A stretch of DNA of 23,907 bases from a virus: positions 1-23,907 of the IMG/VR virus record IMGVR_UViG_3300021074_000193. One strand, written 5' to 3'. Below are positions 6,703-11,811 of this stretch, in pieces. A model generated the notes under the pieces. It saw nothing but the letters and a program-made list of their open reading frames with translations, did no database searches and was not told the DNA's origin. Each line of letters begins with the position of its first letter. The first letter of the stretch is position 1. A program made the translations under genes and the position numbers.

Positions 6703-6731
6703 TTGACTTTTAGTGCTTGGTAACGTATAAT
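6703..6731 (+). promoter_or_regulatory. sigma70-type promoter (TTGACT-17-TATAAT)
   Basis: TTGACT 6703-6708 and TATAAT 6726-6731 with a 17-base spacer, in the gap after a terminator. Transcription from about 6738 gives a leader of about 108 bases for the Gly-rich protein gene at 6846. Confidence 0.82.
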
Positions 6732-6781
6732 ATTAAAAGTTATAAAAATAAAGTTGACTAAAAAAGTTAGCTAACAGGCGG

Positions 6782-6801
6782 GTAATACTTGCCAGTATTA
6801 C
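6782..6801 (+). promoter_or_regulatory. Leader hairpin upstream of the Gly-rich protein gene
   Basis: GTAATACT 6782-6789 and AGTATTAC 6794-6801 form a perfect 8-bp stem with a 4-base loop (TGCC) in the 5' leader. No T-run follows, so it is not a terminator. The strong ribosome site AAGGGGA is 30 bases further on. A role in mRNA stability is plausible; not proven. Confidence 0.5.
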
Positions 6802-6845
6802 TTGCTATTTTAAACCCTAAAAATAATAATAACAAGGGGAATATT

Positions 6846-7619
6846 ATGGCAGAAATTCTAAATCCAAGTGGCATGATGATGGCCGGCGGCGGCGATGGCG
6901 GACTAGGTTTTGGCAGTGGTGGTGGACTTATTGGTGGTCTTATTTTAGGCACACTATTGCGTAATGGCAATGGCGGATTATTTGGCAACGGCGGTGATGG
7001 TGGCGCAGGAGGTGCAGTTCTTCGTAGTCCTCCAGAACAAGTAGCTGCAAATATGTCATTAATGCAAAGCATTGGCCAAGTTGATAAAGCAGTAGCTGTT
7101 AGTACCGCTGCAATGGAAGCTAGTCAAGCTCAACAAACTATTGGTCTTACCAATCAGTTTAATGCTACAACAGGCTCATTAGTAAATCGTATTGATGGTG
7201 TTAGAGACGCTGTTAATGCTAATTCAGTTGCGCTAATGCAACAACTTAACACAGTTAACACAAACTTGTTACAAGGTTTTAATCAGACCCAACAAGTTGT
7301 TCAAAATGACGGCGATAAAACACGCGCACTAATTACTGCACAATACGAAGCCACACTTAATCGTCAACTTACAGACGCTAATGCAGAAATTATTGAACTG
7401 CGCGGCGATAACCGTTTACAATCAGCTACAGCAGGTATTACACTTAATAATACCAATAACATTAACCAGATGCAGCAACAGCAACAACAACAACAACAGT
7501 ACAATCACTTGGCAAGCTTGATTTATGGGCTTGGTCAAAACATTACAAATGGCGCAATTAACGTTGGTAGCGGAACACTTACCGCCAGCCCAGTTAACAC
7601 AAATACAAGTATTCGGTAA
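6846..7619 (+). CDS. Gly-rich, Gln-tract protein, possible virion or membrane-active protein (257 aa)
   Basis: The ATG at 6846 follows AAGGGGA at ideal spacing. The N-terminal 60 residues are very Gly-rich (MMMAGGGDGGLGFGSGGG) and contain a short hydrophobic run GGLIGGLILGTLL at about 29-38. Residues 62-190 look like a long helix/coiled coil rich in Ala, Gln, Asn and Val. A nine-Gln tract lies near 210-218. The C-terminus is Thr/Asn/Ser-rich. It has its own promoter, leader hairpin and terminator, the layout of an abundantly expressed product, so a virion component or a membrane-associated protein is plausible. I recognise no known family. The antisense Pro-rich frame over it is only the complement of the Gly codons. 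Confidence 0.75.
   Translation: MAEILNPSGMMMAGGGDGGLGFGSGGGLIGGLILGTLLRNGNGGLFGNGGDGGAGGAVLRSPPEQVAANMSLMQSIGQVDKAVAVSTAAMEASQAQQTIGLTNQFNATTGSLVNRIDGVRDAVNANSVALMQQLNTVNTNLLQGFNQTQQVVQNDGDKTRALITAQYEATLNRQLTDANAEIIELRGDNRLQSATAGITLNNTNNINQMQQQQQQQQQYNHLASLIYGLGQNITNGAINVGSGTLTASPVNTNTSIR
7473..7499 (+). repeat. CAA/CAG microsatellite encoding nine glutamines
   Basis: Nine consecutive CAA or CAG codons inside the Gly-rich protein gene. Slippage here would change the tract length in steps of one residue without a frameshift. The next gene also starts with a Gln run. Confidence 0.9.
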
Positions 7620-7636
7620 TCCTGAATTAGGTATAC

Positions 7637-7671
7637 AGCCCCCAAAGCCAAAAGCTGTGGGGGCTTTTTTA
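7637..7671 (+). terminator. Rho-independent terminator
   Basis: AGCCCCC 7637-7643 pairs with GGGGGCT 7659-7665, followed by T6. It ends the Gly-rich protein unit; the next gene starts only 14 bases later without a visible promoter, so some read-through is expected. Confidence 0.9.
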
Positions 7672-7684
7672 TAGGGATTACAGA

Positions 7685-8191
7685 ATGGCTCAACAGCAAC
7701 AACAACGACAAGGAATGCCTTTTGGTTTTCCTATGGTTCCCTACATAGCCCCGCCACCTTCAATAGTTCCGGGTTGGTGTCCGCCGCCTTTTCCCGACCA
7801 TGATTTATTTATTAGGTATAGTCCACCAGGCTCGCCAGGACCACCTGGACCTGCTGGACCCGAAGGCCCGCCAGGCCCGCCTGGACCACAGGGTCCCCCT
7901 GGGTCGTTGGCAAACTTGCCGGTTACCTTAGTAGATAGTGCAACTTATCTGGCTACTAATACTGACTACTTTATTGGAGTAATCTTTAATGGCGCAACTA
8001 CAATTACACTACCGGCGGGTACACTAGGCAAAATATTTATTATCAAGGATAGTGTGGGCGATGCACTGACAAACCCAATTACTGTAGTGGCAACTGCTAG
8101 TACCATTGATGGTGCAGCAAATTATATAATTGATTCGCCTTGGGGCTCCATTGGCCTTATATACAATGGAATTGAATGGAATGTAACATGA
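7685..8191 (+). CDS. Collagen-like virion protein with C-terminal beta domain (168 aa)
   Basis: Residues 1-9 are Gln-rich, 10-40 Pro-rich, and 49-72 make eight uninterrupted Gly-X-Y triplets, mostly GPP, as in phage collagen-like fibre proteins that trimerise. The C-terminal ~95 residues (TYLATNTDYFIGV..., GKIFIIKDSVGDA, ITVVATASTIDG, GSIGLIYNGIEWNV) follow the repeating-strand pattern seen in phage tail-fibre, decoration and collagen-fused domains. This suggests a trimeric fibre or head decoration exposed on the virion, outside the cell. It has no signal peptide. It sits directly behind a terminator with AGGGATTACAG before the ATG. Family assignment is firm for the collagen part; virion location is inferred. 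Confidence 0.85.
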   Translation: MAQQQQQRQGMPFGFPMVPYIAPPPSIVPGWCPPPFPDHDLFIRYSPPGSPGPPGPAGPEGPPGPPGPQGPPGSLANLPVTLVDSATYLATNTDYFIGVIFNGATTITLPAGTLGKIFIIKDSVGDALTNPITVVATASTIDGAANYIIDSPWGSIGLIYNGIEWNVT

Positions 8192-8260
8192 GTTACAACA
8201 AGCCACTGCCCATTTAGTAGGCACAATTAATTACGTTACTCAACCTTAATCTTTACCAAA

Positions 8261-8452
8261 ATGTTTAATCACGATATTTCTGCTTTAAATCCTACACAAA
8301 CTACTGCAATTGCAAGTGCAGTAGAATCCGTAGACGACTTAATTGAATCTGCAACTAGTTTTGTTAAAAATGGCGGTCAAAGTTACCGCGCATTTTTAGC
8401 GGATCGTAGTCACCTAATTACAAAAATCTGCGAATTACCAAACTGCAAATAG
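8261..8452 (+). CDS. Small hypothetical protein (63 aa)
   Basis: Sixty-three residues (MFNHDISALNPTQTTAIAS...), with probable helices DDLIESATSFVKN and YRAFLADRSHLITKI. There is no ribosome-binding site at the ATG; 69 non-coding bases precede it. Codon use looks like that of the neighbours and the frame ends just before a promoter, which gives some support. Function unknown; moderate doubt that it is translated. Confidence 0.5.
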   Translation: MFNHDISALNPTQTTAIASAVESVDDLIESATSFVKNGGQSYRAFLADRSHLITKICELPNCK

Positions 8453-8467
8453 ACAAAAATTTTCAAC

Positions 8468-8496
8468 TTGAAATTTGCTAATGATTAGGGTATAAT
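8468..8496 (+). promoter_or_regulatory. sigma70-type promoter (TTGAAA-17-TATAAT)
   Basis: TTGAAA 8468-8473 and TATAAT 8491-8496, 17-base spacer, preceded by AACTTGA as in the other promoters. It would transcribe the 71-residue gene at 8532 and, if not stopped at the 8785-8825 hairpin, the permuted tmRNA gene. Confidence 0.8.
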
Positions 8497-8531
8497 ACTT
8501 ATTCTATGGGAAATTTCAACAAAACACAAAT

Positions 8532-8747
8532 ATGCAAAAAACAAACCGCTTTGATTTTGAGCAACAAATGATGGATTGCTGGGGTGTAGTAGATGATATT
8601 AAAACCATCTACTATCTCCAAGACTTGCGTGATACAACCGAAGACGAAATGCAGAATTTACTGCTAGGCTTGTTTACTATGTATCAAGTTAAGTTTGAAG
8701 TTTTGCAAAAAATGTTTGAAGATTTGGTTTACAGCAAACAGTTGTAA
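8532..8747 (+). CDS. Small acidic hypothetical protein (71 aa)
   Basis: A 71-residue acidic, probably all-helical protein (MQKTNRFDFEQQMMDCWGVV...). Its residues 20-71, with many Asp/Glu and Leu (DIKTIYYLQDLRDTTEDEMQ), suggest two or three amphipathic helices. It has no clear ribosome site (AAACACAAAT before the ATG). It is the only protein gene between the 8468-8496 promoter and the tmRNA gene. I recall phage proteins of this look but no function; a search is required to support any name. Confidence 0.65.
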   Translation: MQKTNRFDFEQQMMDCWGVVDDIKTIYYLQDLRDTTEDEMQNLLLGLFTMYQVKFEVLQKMFEDLVYSKQL

Positions 8748-8755
8748 ACGGGTAG

Positions 8756-8789
8756 CTCCTTGGCAGTTCAATCCTGCCAAGGGGAACCA
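8756..8789 (+). other. T-arm-like minihelix ending in ACCA
   Basis: 8756-8766 pairs with 8774-8784 (11 bp, one G-U) around the seven-base loop TTCAATC, which fits the TTCRANY consensus of tRNA T-loops. The 3' strand runs into A-ACCA at 8785-8789. No matching D or anticodon arm is present. It could be a tRNA remnant, a tRNA-like element, or part of the tmRNA precursor. It overlaps the inverted repeat beginning at 8785. Confidence 0.6.
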
Positions 8790-8825
8790 TACAAAAGCCT
8801 AGTTTATCTAGGCTTTTGTATGGTT
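8785..8825 (+). repeat. Perfect 18-bp inverted repeat with 5-base loop
   Basis: AACCATACAAAAGCCTAG at 8785-8802 and its exact complement at 8808-8825, loop TTTAT. The RNA stem is long enough to be an RNase III substrate. It lies just before the acceptor piece of the permuted tmRNA and may define that piece's 5' end. It lacks a 3' T-run outside the stem, so it is not a classic terminator. Confidence 0.85.
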
Positions 8826-8881
8826 GTATGAAGCAAGCCGAAAGGCGCGCTGGACGTGGGTTCGACTCCCACCTGGTCCAC

Positions 8882-8953
8882 CAGAAGCACATATAGTTGT
8901 CCTAGATGAAAGAAACCTCTGAGGGCTCTAGCGGGGATTATTGTGTGCTTCTG
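8882..8953 (+). other. Intervening-segment stem of the tmRNA precursor
   Basis: CAGAAGCACA 8882-8891 pairs perfectly with TGTGCTTCTG 8944-8953, adjoining the acceptor helix (8873-8879 with 8956-8962). The precursor therefore forms a nearly continuous rod whose loop, with a CTAGA/TCTAG inner stem (8902-8906, 8927-8931), must be removed to expose CCA and the 5' end. This is what permuted tmRNA maturation requires. Confidence 0.85.
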
Positions 8954-9042
8954 ATGGGCCAGTCATGGTTTCGACAGTGTGATAAGTATGTGAGTGGACA
9001 ACTCGGTAGGCGATCTCCGCAAAAGAAGCAAACTATATAAAT

Positions 9043-9075
9043 GCCAACGATGAGGTATTTGCACTAGCCGCTTAA
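9043..9075 (+). other. tmRNA tag reading frame (ANDEVFALAA, stop TAA)
   Basis: The resume codon GCC at 9043 is followed by AAC GAT GAG GTA TTT GCA CTA GCC GCT TAA, giving ANDEVFALAA. With the alanine from charged tmRNA the added tag would be AANDEVFALAA; E. coli uses AANDENYALAA. The ALAA end is the ClpX recognition signal and AND the SspB-type site. The end of the tag is in an 8-bp hairpin (GCACTAGC 9061-9068 with GCTAGTGC 9076-9083). Confidence 0.95.
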
Positions 9076-9091
9076 GCTAGTGCCAAGGTAT

Positions 9092-9124
9092 GCCCCCGCC
9101 TTGTAACCAAGGGGGGCTTTTTTA
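9092..9124 (+). terminator. Rho-independent terminator of the tmRNA gene
   Basis: CCTTG 9099-9103 with CAAGG 9108-9112 extended by GCCCC 9092-9096 with GGGGC 9113-9117 (small bulge), followed by T7. It is 12 bases before the clpP start. Confidence 0.88.
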
Positions 9125-9136
9125 TACAATACTCCT

Positions 9137-9748
9137 ATGACTAAAAACGCAACAGATGATGACTTTATCCTTGATACAGGTATTAGTCGTGGGTTTCGTA
9201 AATGTACTAGTGCACTTTACGAATTTTACCTAAGTGGTTTAATTACTGGTCCTGAAGACTACATTGAGTGGTTTAATACTATTCGCAACGCTAGTGATCA
9301 AGACGTAGTAAAAATTTATATTAATAGCAGTGGTGGCGATCTAAACACTGCACTACAATTTATGCGTGTGTTAAGTGAATCACCGGCTACTATTGTGTGT
9401 AGTGTTGAAGGCAGTTGCATGAGTGCAGCTACTATGATCTTCTTATGTGCTGATGTATTTGAAGTGACTCCACATAGTTTATTTATGTTTCACAACTACA
9501 GCGGCGGAATCTTTGGCAAAGGCGGAGAAATTTACGATCAGGCTGTGTTTGAGCGTGAATGGTCTAAACAATTTTTACAGTATATCTACAAAGATTTTCT
9601 TACTAGTAAGGAGATTGATAGTTTGCTGGAAAACAAAGATTTGTGGTTACATAGTGAAGAAGTAAGTAATCGTGTAGAAGCACTTTGTGAAGCTAAAGCT
9701 AAGGAAGCAAAAAGTGTCAACAAAGAAGACGATACTATCATTATTTGA
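9137..9748 (+). CDS. clpP: ClpP-family serine protease (203 aa)
   Basis: ClpP is the peptidase chamber of ClpXP/ClpAP, which degrades tmRNA-tagged proteins. The fold markers are present: VKIYINSSGGDLNTALQF at 58-75 (the usual IxxxxNSPGG strand-turn, with Ser for Pro), nucleophile S96 in EGSCMSAA, H119 in LFMFHNYSGG and D168 in ENKDLWLHSEE, where bacterial ClpP has ERDRFLS. The triad is therefore intact and the length is normal for ClpP. The last ~20 residues are charged and unlike host ClpP. No Clp ATPase lies in this window, so it would use host ClpX/ClpA or work otherwise. No ribosome site precedes the ATG and a terminator ends 12 bases before, so expression probably depends on read-through. 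A ClpP-like prohead protease is an alternative, but no capsid gene is nearby. Confidence 0.88.
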   Translation: MTKNATDDDFILDTGISRGFRKCTSALYEFYLSGLITGPEDYIEWFNTIRNASDQDVVKIYINSSGGDLNTALQFMRVLSESPATIVCSVEGSCMSAATMIFLCADVFEVTPHSLFMFHNYSGGIFGKGGEIYDQAVFEREWSKQFLQYIYKDFLTSKEIDSLLENKDLWLHSEEVSNRVEALCEAKAKEAKSVNKEDDTIII

Positions 9749-10286
9749 TTATAGCGGTAATTGGCCTAAATATTATCGTGAATCAGGTTATAATGTACTA
9801 CAAGTAGATATTAAACATGATATTGATATATTAACACTACAACCTGAAGATTTGCCTAAAGAAATACACGGTATTTTAGCTGCTCCGCCTTGTACAGACT
9901 TTGCTGGTAGTGGCGCACAATACTGGAAACAAAAAGATTTAGACGGCAGAACTGATCAAAGCCTAAAGCTAGTAGACAAAGTTTTGCGAATGGTAGACTA
10001 CTATAACCCAGAATTTTGGGCATTAGAAAATCCAGTTGGCAGACTGCAAAAACTGCGTCCTGAATTAGGCGAACCTTGGTATTTTCAGCCATACTGGTTT
10101 GGTGATCCATACACCAAGAAAACTGGATTGTGGGGCAAGTTTAACCGCGACTTGCCTAAGTCTCCGGTTGAGCCTGACCCTAATTCGTGGATAATGAAAC
10201 TAGGCGGCAAATCGGAACGGACTAAAGAATTACGATCAATGACACCGCTGGGATTTGCTTTTGCATTTTTCCTAGCTAATCCATAG
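9714..10286 (+). CDS. Putative phage cytosine-C5-methyltransferase-like protein (190 aa)
   Basis: The product resembles short phage proteins related to DNA cytosine methyltransferases: motif I-like ILSLFDYSGNW (7-17), an acidic strand end VLQVDIKHD (28-36), the catalytic-type loop AAPPCTDFAGSG at 56-67 with C60, and WALENPVGRL at 103-112, equivalent to the ENV motif. At 190 residues it lacks room for a target-recognition domain, so it may modify DNA without high specificity, act on a free nucleotide, or have lost DNA binding. I chose GTG 9714, which has AAGGA nine bases upstream; a longer GTG at 9687 has no such site. It overlaps clpP by 35 bases. The function is inferred from motifs only. 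Confidence 0.7.
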   Translation: MSTKKTILSLFDYSGNWPKYYRESGYNVLQVDIKHDIDILTLQPEDLPKEIHGILAAPPCTDFAGSGAQYWKQKDLDGRTDQSLKLVDKVLRMVDYYNPEFWALENPVGRLQKLRPELGEPWYFQPYWFGDPYTKKTGLWGKFNRDLPKSPVEPDPNSWIMKLGGKSERTKELRSMTPLGFAFAFFLANP

Positions 10287-10294
10287 AGGTTACA

Positions 10295-10888
10295 ATGGCA
10301 GAAACTTATACACCCACCAGCGGCATGGCTAGTGCTGCTAAACGTGCACTTGCTTGGCATGAAGAAGGCAAACCAGGAGGCACACTAGTAGGCCTAGCCC
10401 GTGCTAATCAACTTAAAAACCGCGAGCCACTAAGCGCTAGTGTTGTGTTACGAATGCACAGCTTTTTTAGCAGACACGAAGTAGATAAACAGGCAACTGG
10501 ATTTAACAGTGGTGAAGAAGGTTTTCCTAGTAAGGGCAGAGTAGCCTGGGATATGTGGGGCGGCGACGGCGGCCAAACTTGGGCAGAAGCTAAGCGCAAT
10601 CAAATTATGCGAGATCGTGAAGGCAAAGCACTAAAACTGGTTAGAATTGCTAGCAAGTCCTCAATGCCAGAGCCTATGCTAGAAATGGTTGCACAAGCTA
10701 TTGAAGATTATGCCAATCAAAACATTAATCAAGACTTAGAAGCATACGGTCAATTTATGTACCATGCTCAATTACTACGCAACTGTCACTTAGACACATA
10801 CTTACTAGACTTACACATGGTTGTGCAACCATACCGCGATATTCTAGTAGATGTATTTGTAGAGCTAGACGACGGCAACGACGATTAA
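10295..10888 (+). CDS. Conserved phage protein with RHEVDK/WGGD motif (197 aa)
   Basis: The ATG at 10295 follows GAGGTTACA. Residues 5-110 match a domain common in tailed phages and in some fused prohead-protease proteins: an N-terminal SGMASAAKRALAWHEEGKPGG, then LVGLARANQLKNREPLSASVVLRMHSFFSRHEVDK, the GEEGFPSKGRVAWDMWGGDGG block and a basic helix. The rest is helical and acidic at the end (DDGNDD). The domain's molecular function is not established to my knowledge; neighbours elsewhere suggest a capsid or genome-ejection context, but that is not visible here. It is the last protein gene before a terminator and the tRNA cluster. Confidence 0.78.
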   Translation: MAETYTPTSGMASAAKRALAWHEEGKPGGTLVGLARANQLKNREPLSASVVLRMHSFFSRHEVDKQATGFNSGEEGFPSKGRVAWDMWGGDGGQTWAEAKRNQIMRDREGKALKLVRIASKSSMPEPMLEMVAQAIEDYANQNINQDLEAYGQFMYHAQLLRNCHLDTYLLDLHMVVQPYRDILVDVFVELDDGNDD

Positions 10889-10894
10889 GTTTGT

Positions 10895-10938
10895 GTCCCT
10901 GGATGTGTGCTTTTGAGCACTGCCAGGGACTTTTTATT
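10895..10938 (+). terminator. Rho-independent terminator
   Basis: GTCCCTGG 10895-10902 pairs with CCAGGGAC 10923-10930, with an inner GTGC/GCAC stem (10907-10910, 10917-10920), followed by TTTTTATT. The first tRNA begins two bases after the T-run, so the tRNAs probably rely on read-through or on processing of a longer transcript. Confidence 0.9.
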
Positions 10939-10940
10939 CT

Positions 10941-11014
10941 GGGCCTATAGCTCAGTTGGTCAGAGCAGTCGACTCATAATCGATTGGTCACAGGTTCAAG
11001 TCCTGTTGGGCCCA
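10941..11014 (+). tRNA. tRNA with anticodon CAT, probably tRNA-Ile2
   Basis: Acceptor GGGCCTA 10941-10947 with TGGGCCC 11007-11013, discriminator A, no encoded CCA. The anticodon loop CTCATAA gives CAT (10975-10977). The anticodon arm GTCGA/TCGAT and the segment around TTGGTC resemble E. coli tRNA-Ile2 (lysidine-modified, reads ATA) more than elongator Met; the paired first base and weak anticodon stem exclude an initiator. ATA codons are frequent in this phage. Confidence 0.9.
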
Positions 11015-11021
11015 TCAAAAT

Positions 11022-11096
11022 TCCCTAGTAGCTCAGCGGTAGAGCAGCAGACTGTTAATCTGTTGGTCCGTGGTTCGATCCCACGCTGGGGAGCCA
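11022..11096 (+). tRNA. tRNA-Asn (anticodon GTT)
   Basis: Acceptor TCCCTAG 11022-11028 with CTGGGGA 11086-11092, discriminator G and encoded CCA at 11094-11096. Anticodon loop CTGTTAA, anticodon GTT at 11054-11056, T-loop TTCGATC. It follows the CAT tRNA by seven bases. Confidence 0.95.
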
Positions 11097-11102
11097 AGTA
11101 GT

Positions 11103-11176
11103 TGGGATATAGTGTAATGGTAACACCACGGATTTTGATTCCGTTATTCTAGGTTCGAATCCTAGTATCCCTGCCA
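11103..11176 (+). tRNA. tRNA-Gln (anticodon TTG)
   Basis: Acceptor TGGGATA 11103-11109 with TATCCCT 11166-11172 (first pair T-T, as loosely paired first positions are usual in tRNA-Gln), discriminator G, CCA at 11174-11176. Anticodon loop TTTTGAT gives TTG at 11135-11137 (reads CAA/CAG). T arm CTAGG-TTCGAAT-CCTAG. Gln codons are heavily used by the Gln-tract genes here. Confidence 0.95.
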
Positions 11177-11193
11177 CCACAAAAATTATTTTC

Positions 11194-11222
11194 TTGAAAA
11201 TTATCATTGAATTTGCTATAAT
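11194..11222 (+). promoter_or_regulatory. sigma70-type promoter (TTGAAA-17-TATAAT)
   Basis: TTGAAA 11194-11199 and TATAAT 11217-11222, 17-base spacer, GC before the -10, just after the tRNA cluster. It precedes the gene at 11262, which has an AAAAAGGAT ribosome site. Confidence 0.85.
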
Positions 11223-11261
11223 ATTTGTTCTCGGAAATTATTTTTAAAAAGGATCACATAC

Positions 11262-11573
11262 ATGAAGATTTATTTTGGATCACAAGACAGGGACACAGTA
11301 CTAGATGATGACGGTATGTTTAGCACCGATAGTGAACCAGATTTTTGCTTTTATTATGGCGTAGAATTTGGTAGCAATCCTGGCGGTATTAATGAAGTAG
11401 TAATTTTTGATGGTTGTGAACGCAGTGTTCCTATTGATACCGAATCAATTCCAGCATTAATTGATGCACTTCAGCGTTGCTATGACATTAATCAGCAAAT
11501 TGAAGAAGCCGAAGAATTAAAAGTTAATGCAGAAGATGACAACTACGAAGAATCTATTGTATTCAACGATTGA
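11262..11573 (+). CDS. Acidic hypothetical protein (103 aa)
   Basis: A 103-residue, very acidic protein with a good AAGGA site and its own promoter. The first 70 residues look like alternating strands (MKIYFGSQDRDTVLDDDG..., FCFYYGVEFGSNPGGINEVVIFDG), the rest is a Glu-rich helix (IDALQRCYDINQQIEEAEEL) and an acidic tail. The acidity could mean DNA mimicry or simply solubility; nothing more can be said. It overlaps the next gene. Confidence 0.72.
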   Translation: MKIYFGSQDRDTVLDDDGMFSTDSEPDFCFYYGVEFGSNPGGINEVVIFDGCERSVPIDTESIPALIDALQRCYDINQQIEEAEELKVNAEDDNYEESIVFND

Positions 11574-11811
11574 TAATCCTATTAAGGAATTATTGTTTGA
11601 ACTAGGTACAAGTAGTCAAAATATAACTCTTGACTACTTACACAAAGTTAATAAGTTGTTATCAAAATATGGTATTAATTTAAATACTTATACTAACGCA
11701 TTTAACTTTTTAGAGTATCTAGAAAAAGCTGGTTGTGTTAAAATTACAAAACAAACCAGCGGCGACTATTACATAATAACTGGATTATACAAATATGGCG
11801 AAATCGTCTAG
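11527..11811 (+). CDS. Hypothetical protein, start uncertain (up to 94 aa)
   Basis: The frame is open from ATG 11527 and overlaps the acidic gene by 47 bases. Downstream choices are ATG 11536 and TTG 11557 with GAAG before it; I keep the longest because no site decides. The core NPIKELLFELGTSSQNITLDYLHKVNKLLSKYGIN, then YTNAFNFLEYLEKAGCVKITKQTSGDYYIITGL has the helix-helix-wing look of a winged-helix protein: two helices followed by a short beta hairpin. A DNA-binding role is a guess. The last 17 bases overlap the following gene. Confidence 0.62.
   Translation: MQKMTTTKNLLYSTIDNPIKELLFELGTSSQNITLDYLHKVNKLLSKYGINLNTYTNAFNFLEYLEKAGCVKITKQTSGDYYIITGLYKYGEIV

Larger units (their letters stand above)
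8826..9091 (+). ncRNA. ssrA: Circularly permuted (two-piece) tmRNA gene
   Basis: tmRNA rescues stalled ribosomes: it is charged with alanine, enters the empty A site and supplies a short reading frame whose peptide marks the product for proteolysis. Here the acceptor half comes first. It has the conserved GGAC 8852-8855, the T arm GTGGG-TTCGACT-CCCAC 8856-8872, the 3' acceptor strand CTGGTCC 8873-8879, then A-CCA to 8883. After an intervening segment (8884-8955), the tag half starts with GGGCCAG 8956-8962, which pairs with 8873-8879 over 7 bp (one G-U). The D-arm analogue TTTCGAC follows. A P2 helix AGTGTG 8976-8981 with CGCGCT 8846-8851 (two G-U) lies exactly next to the conserved TTCGAC and GGAC. 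The tag reads ANDEVFALAA. The 5' boundary is approximate; pseudoknot PK1 could not be drawn with confidence. Confidence 0.92.

Noticed and set aside
6767-7072. Antisense Pro-rich frame over the Gly-rich gene
   Set aside because: Complement of GGC/GGT glycine codons gives proline runs; no ribosome site or promoter on that strand.
8748-8789. A complete tRNA including the T-arm-like hairpin at 8756-8784
   Set aside because: No 5' acceptor strand matches, and there is no D or anticodon arm; only the T-arm-like minihelix can be drawn.
8689-8892. Antisense frame across the end of the 71-aa gene and the tmRNA acceptor half
   Set aside because: The tmRNA acceptor domain accounts for this sequence; WESNPRPARL-like peptides are typical translation artefacts of T arms.
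9137-9748. Reading the ClpP homologue as a prohead maturation protease
   Set aside because: Kept only as an alternative: no capsid, portal or scaffold gene is near and it directly follows the tmRNA gene.
10907-11101. Forward reading frame of 64 codons over the terminator and tRNA genes
   Set aside because: It runs through the CAT and Asn tRNAs, whose full cloverleaf folds explain the sequence. It has no ribosome site.
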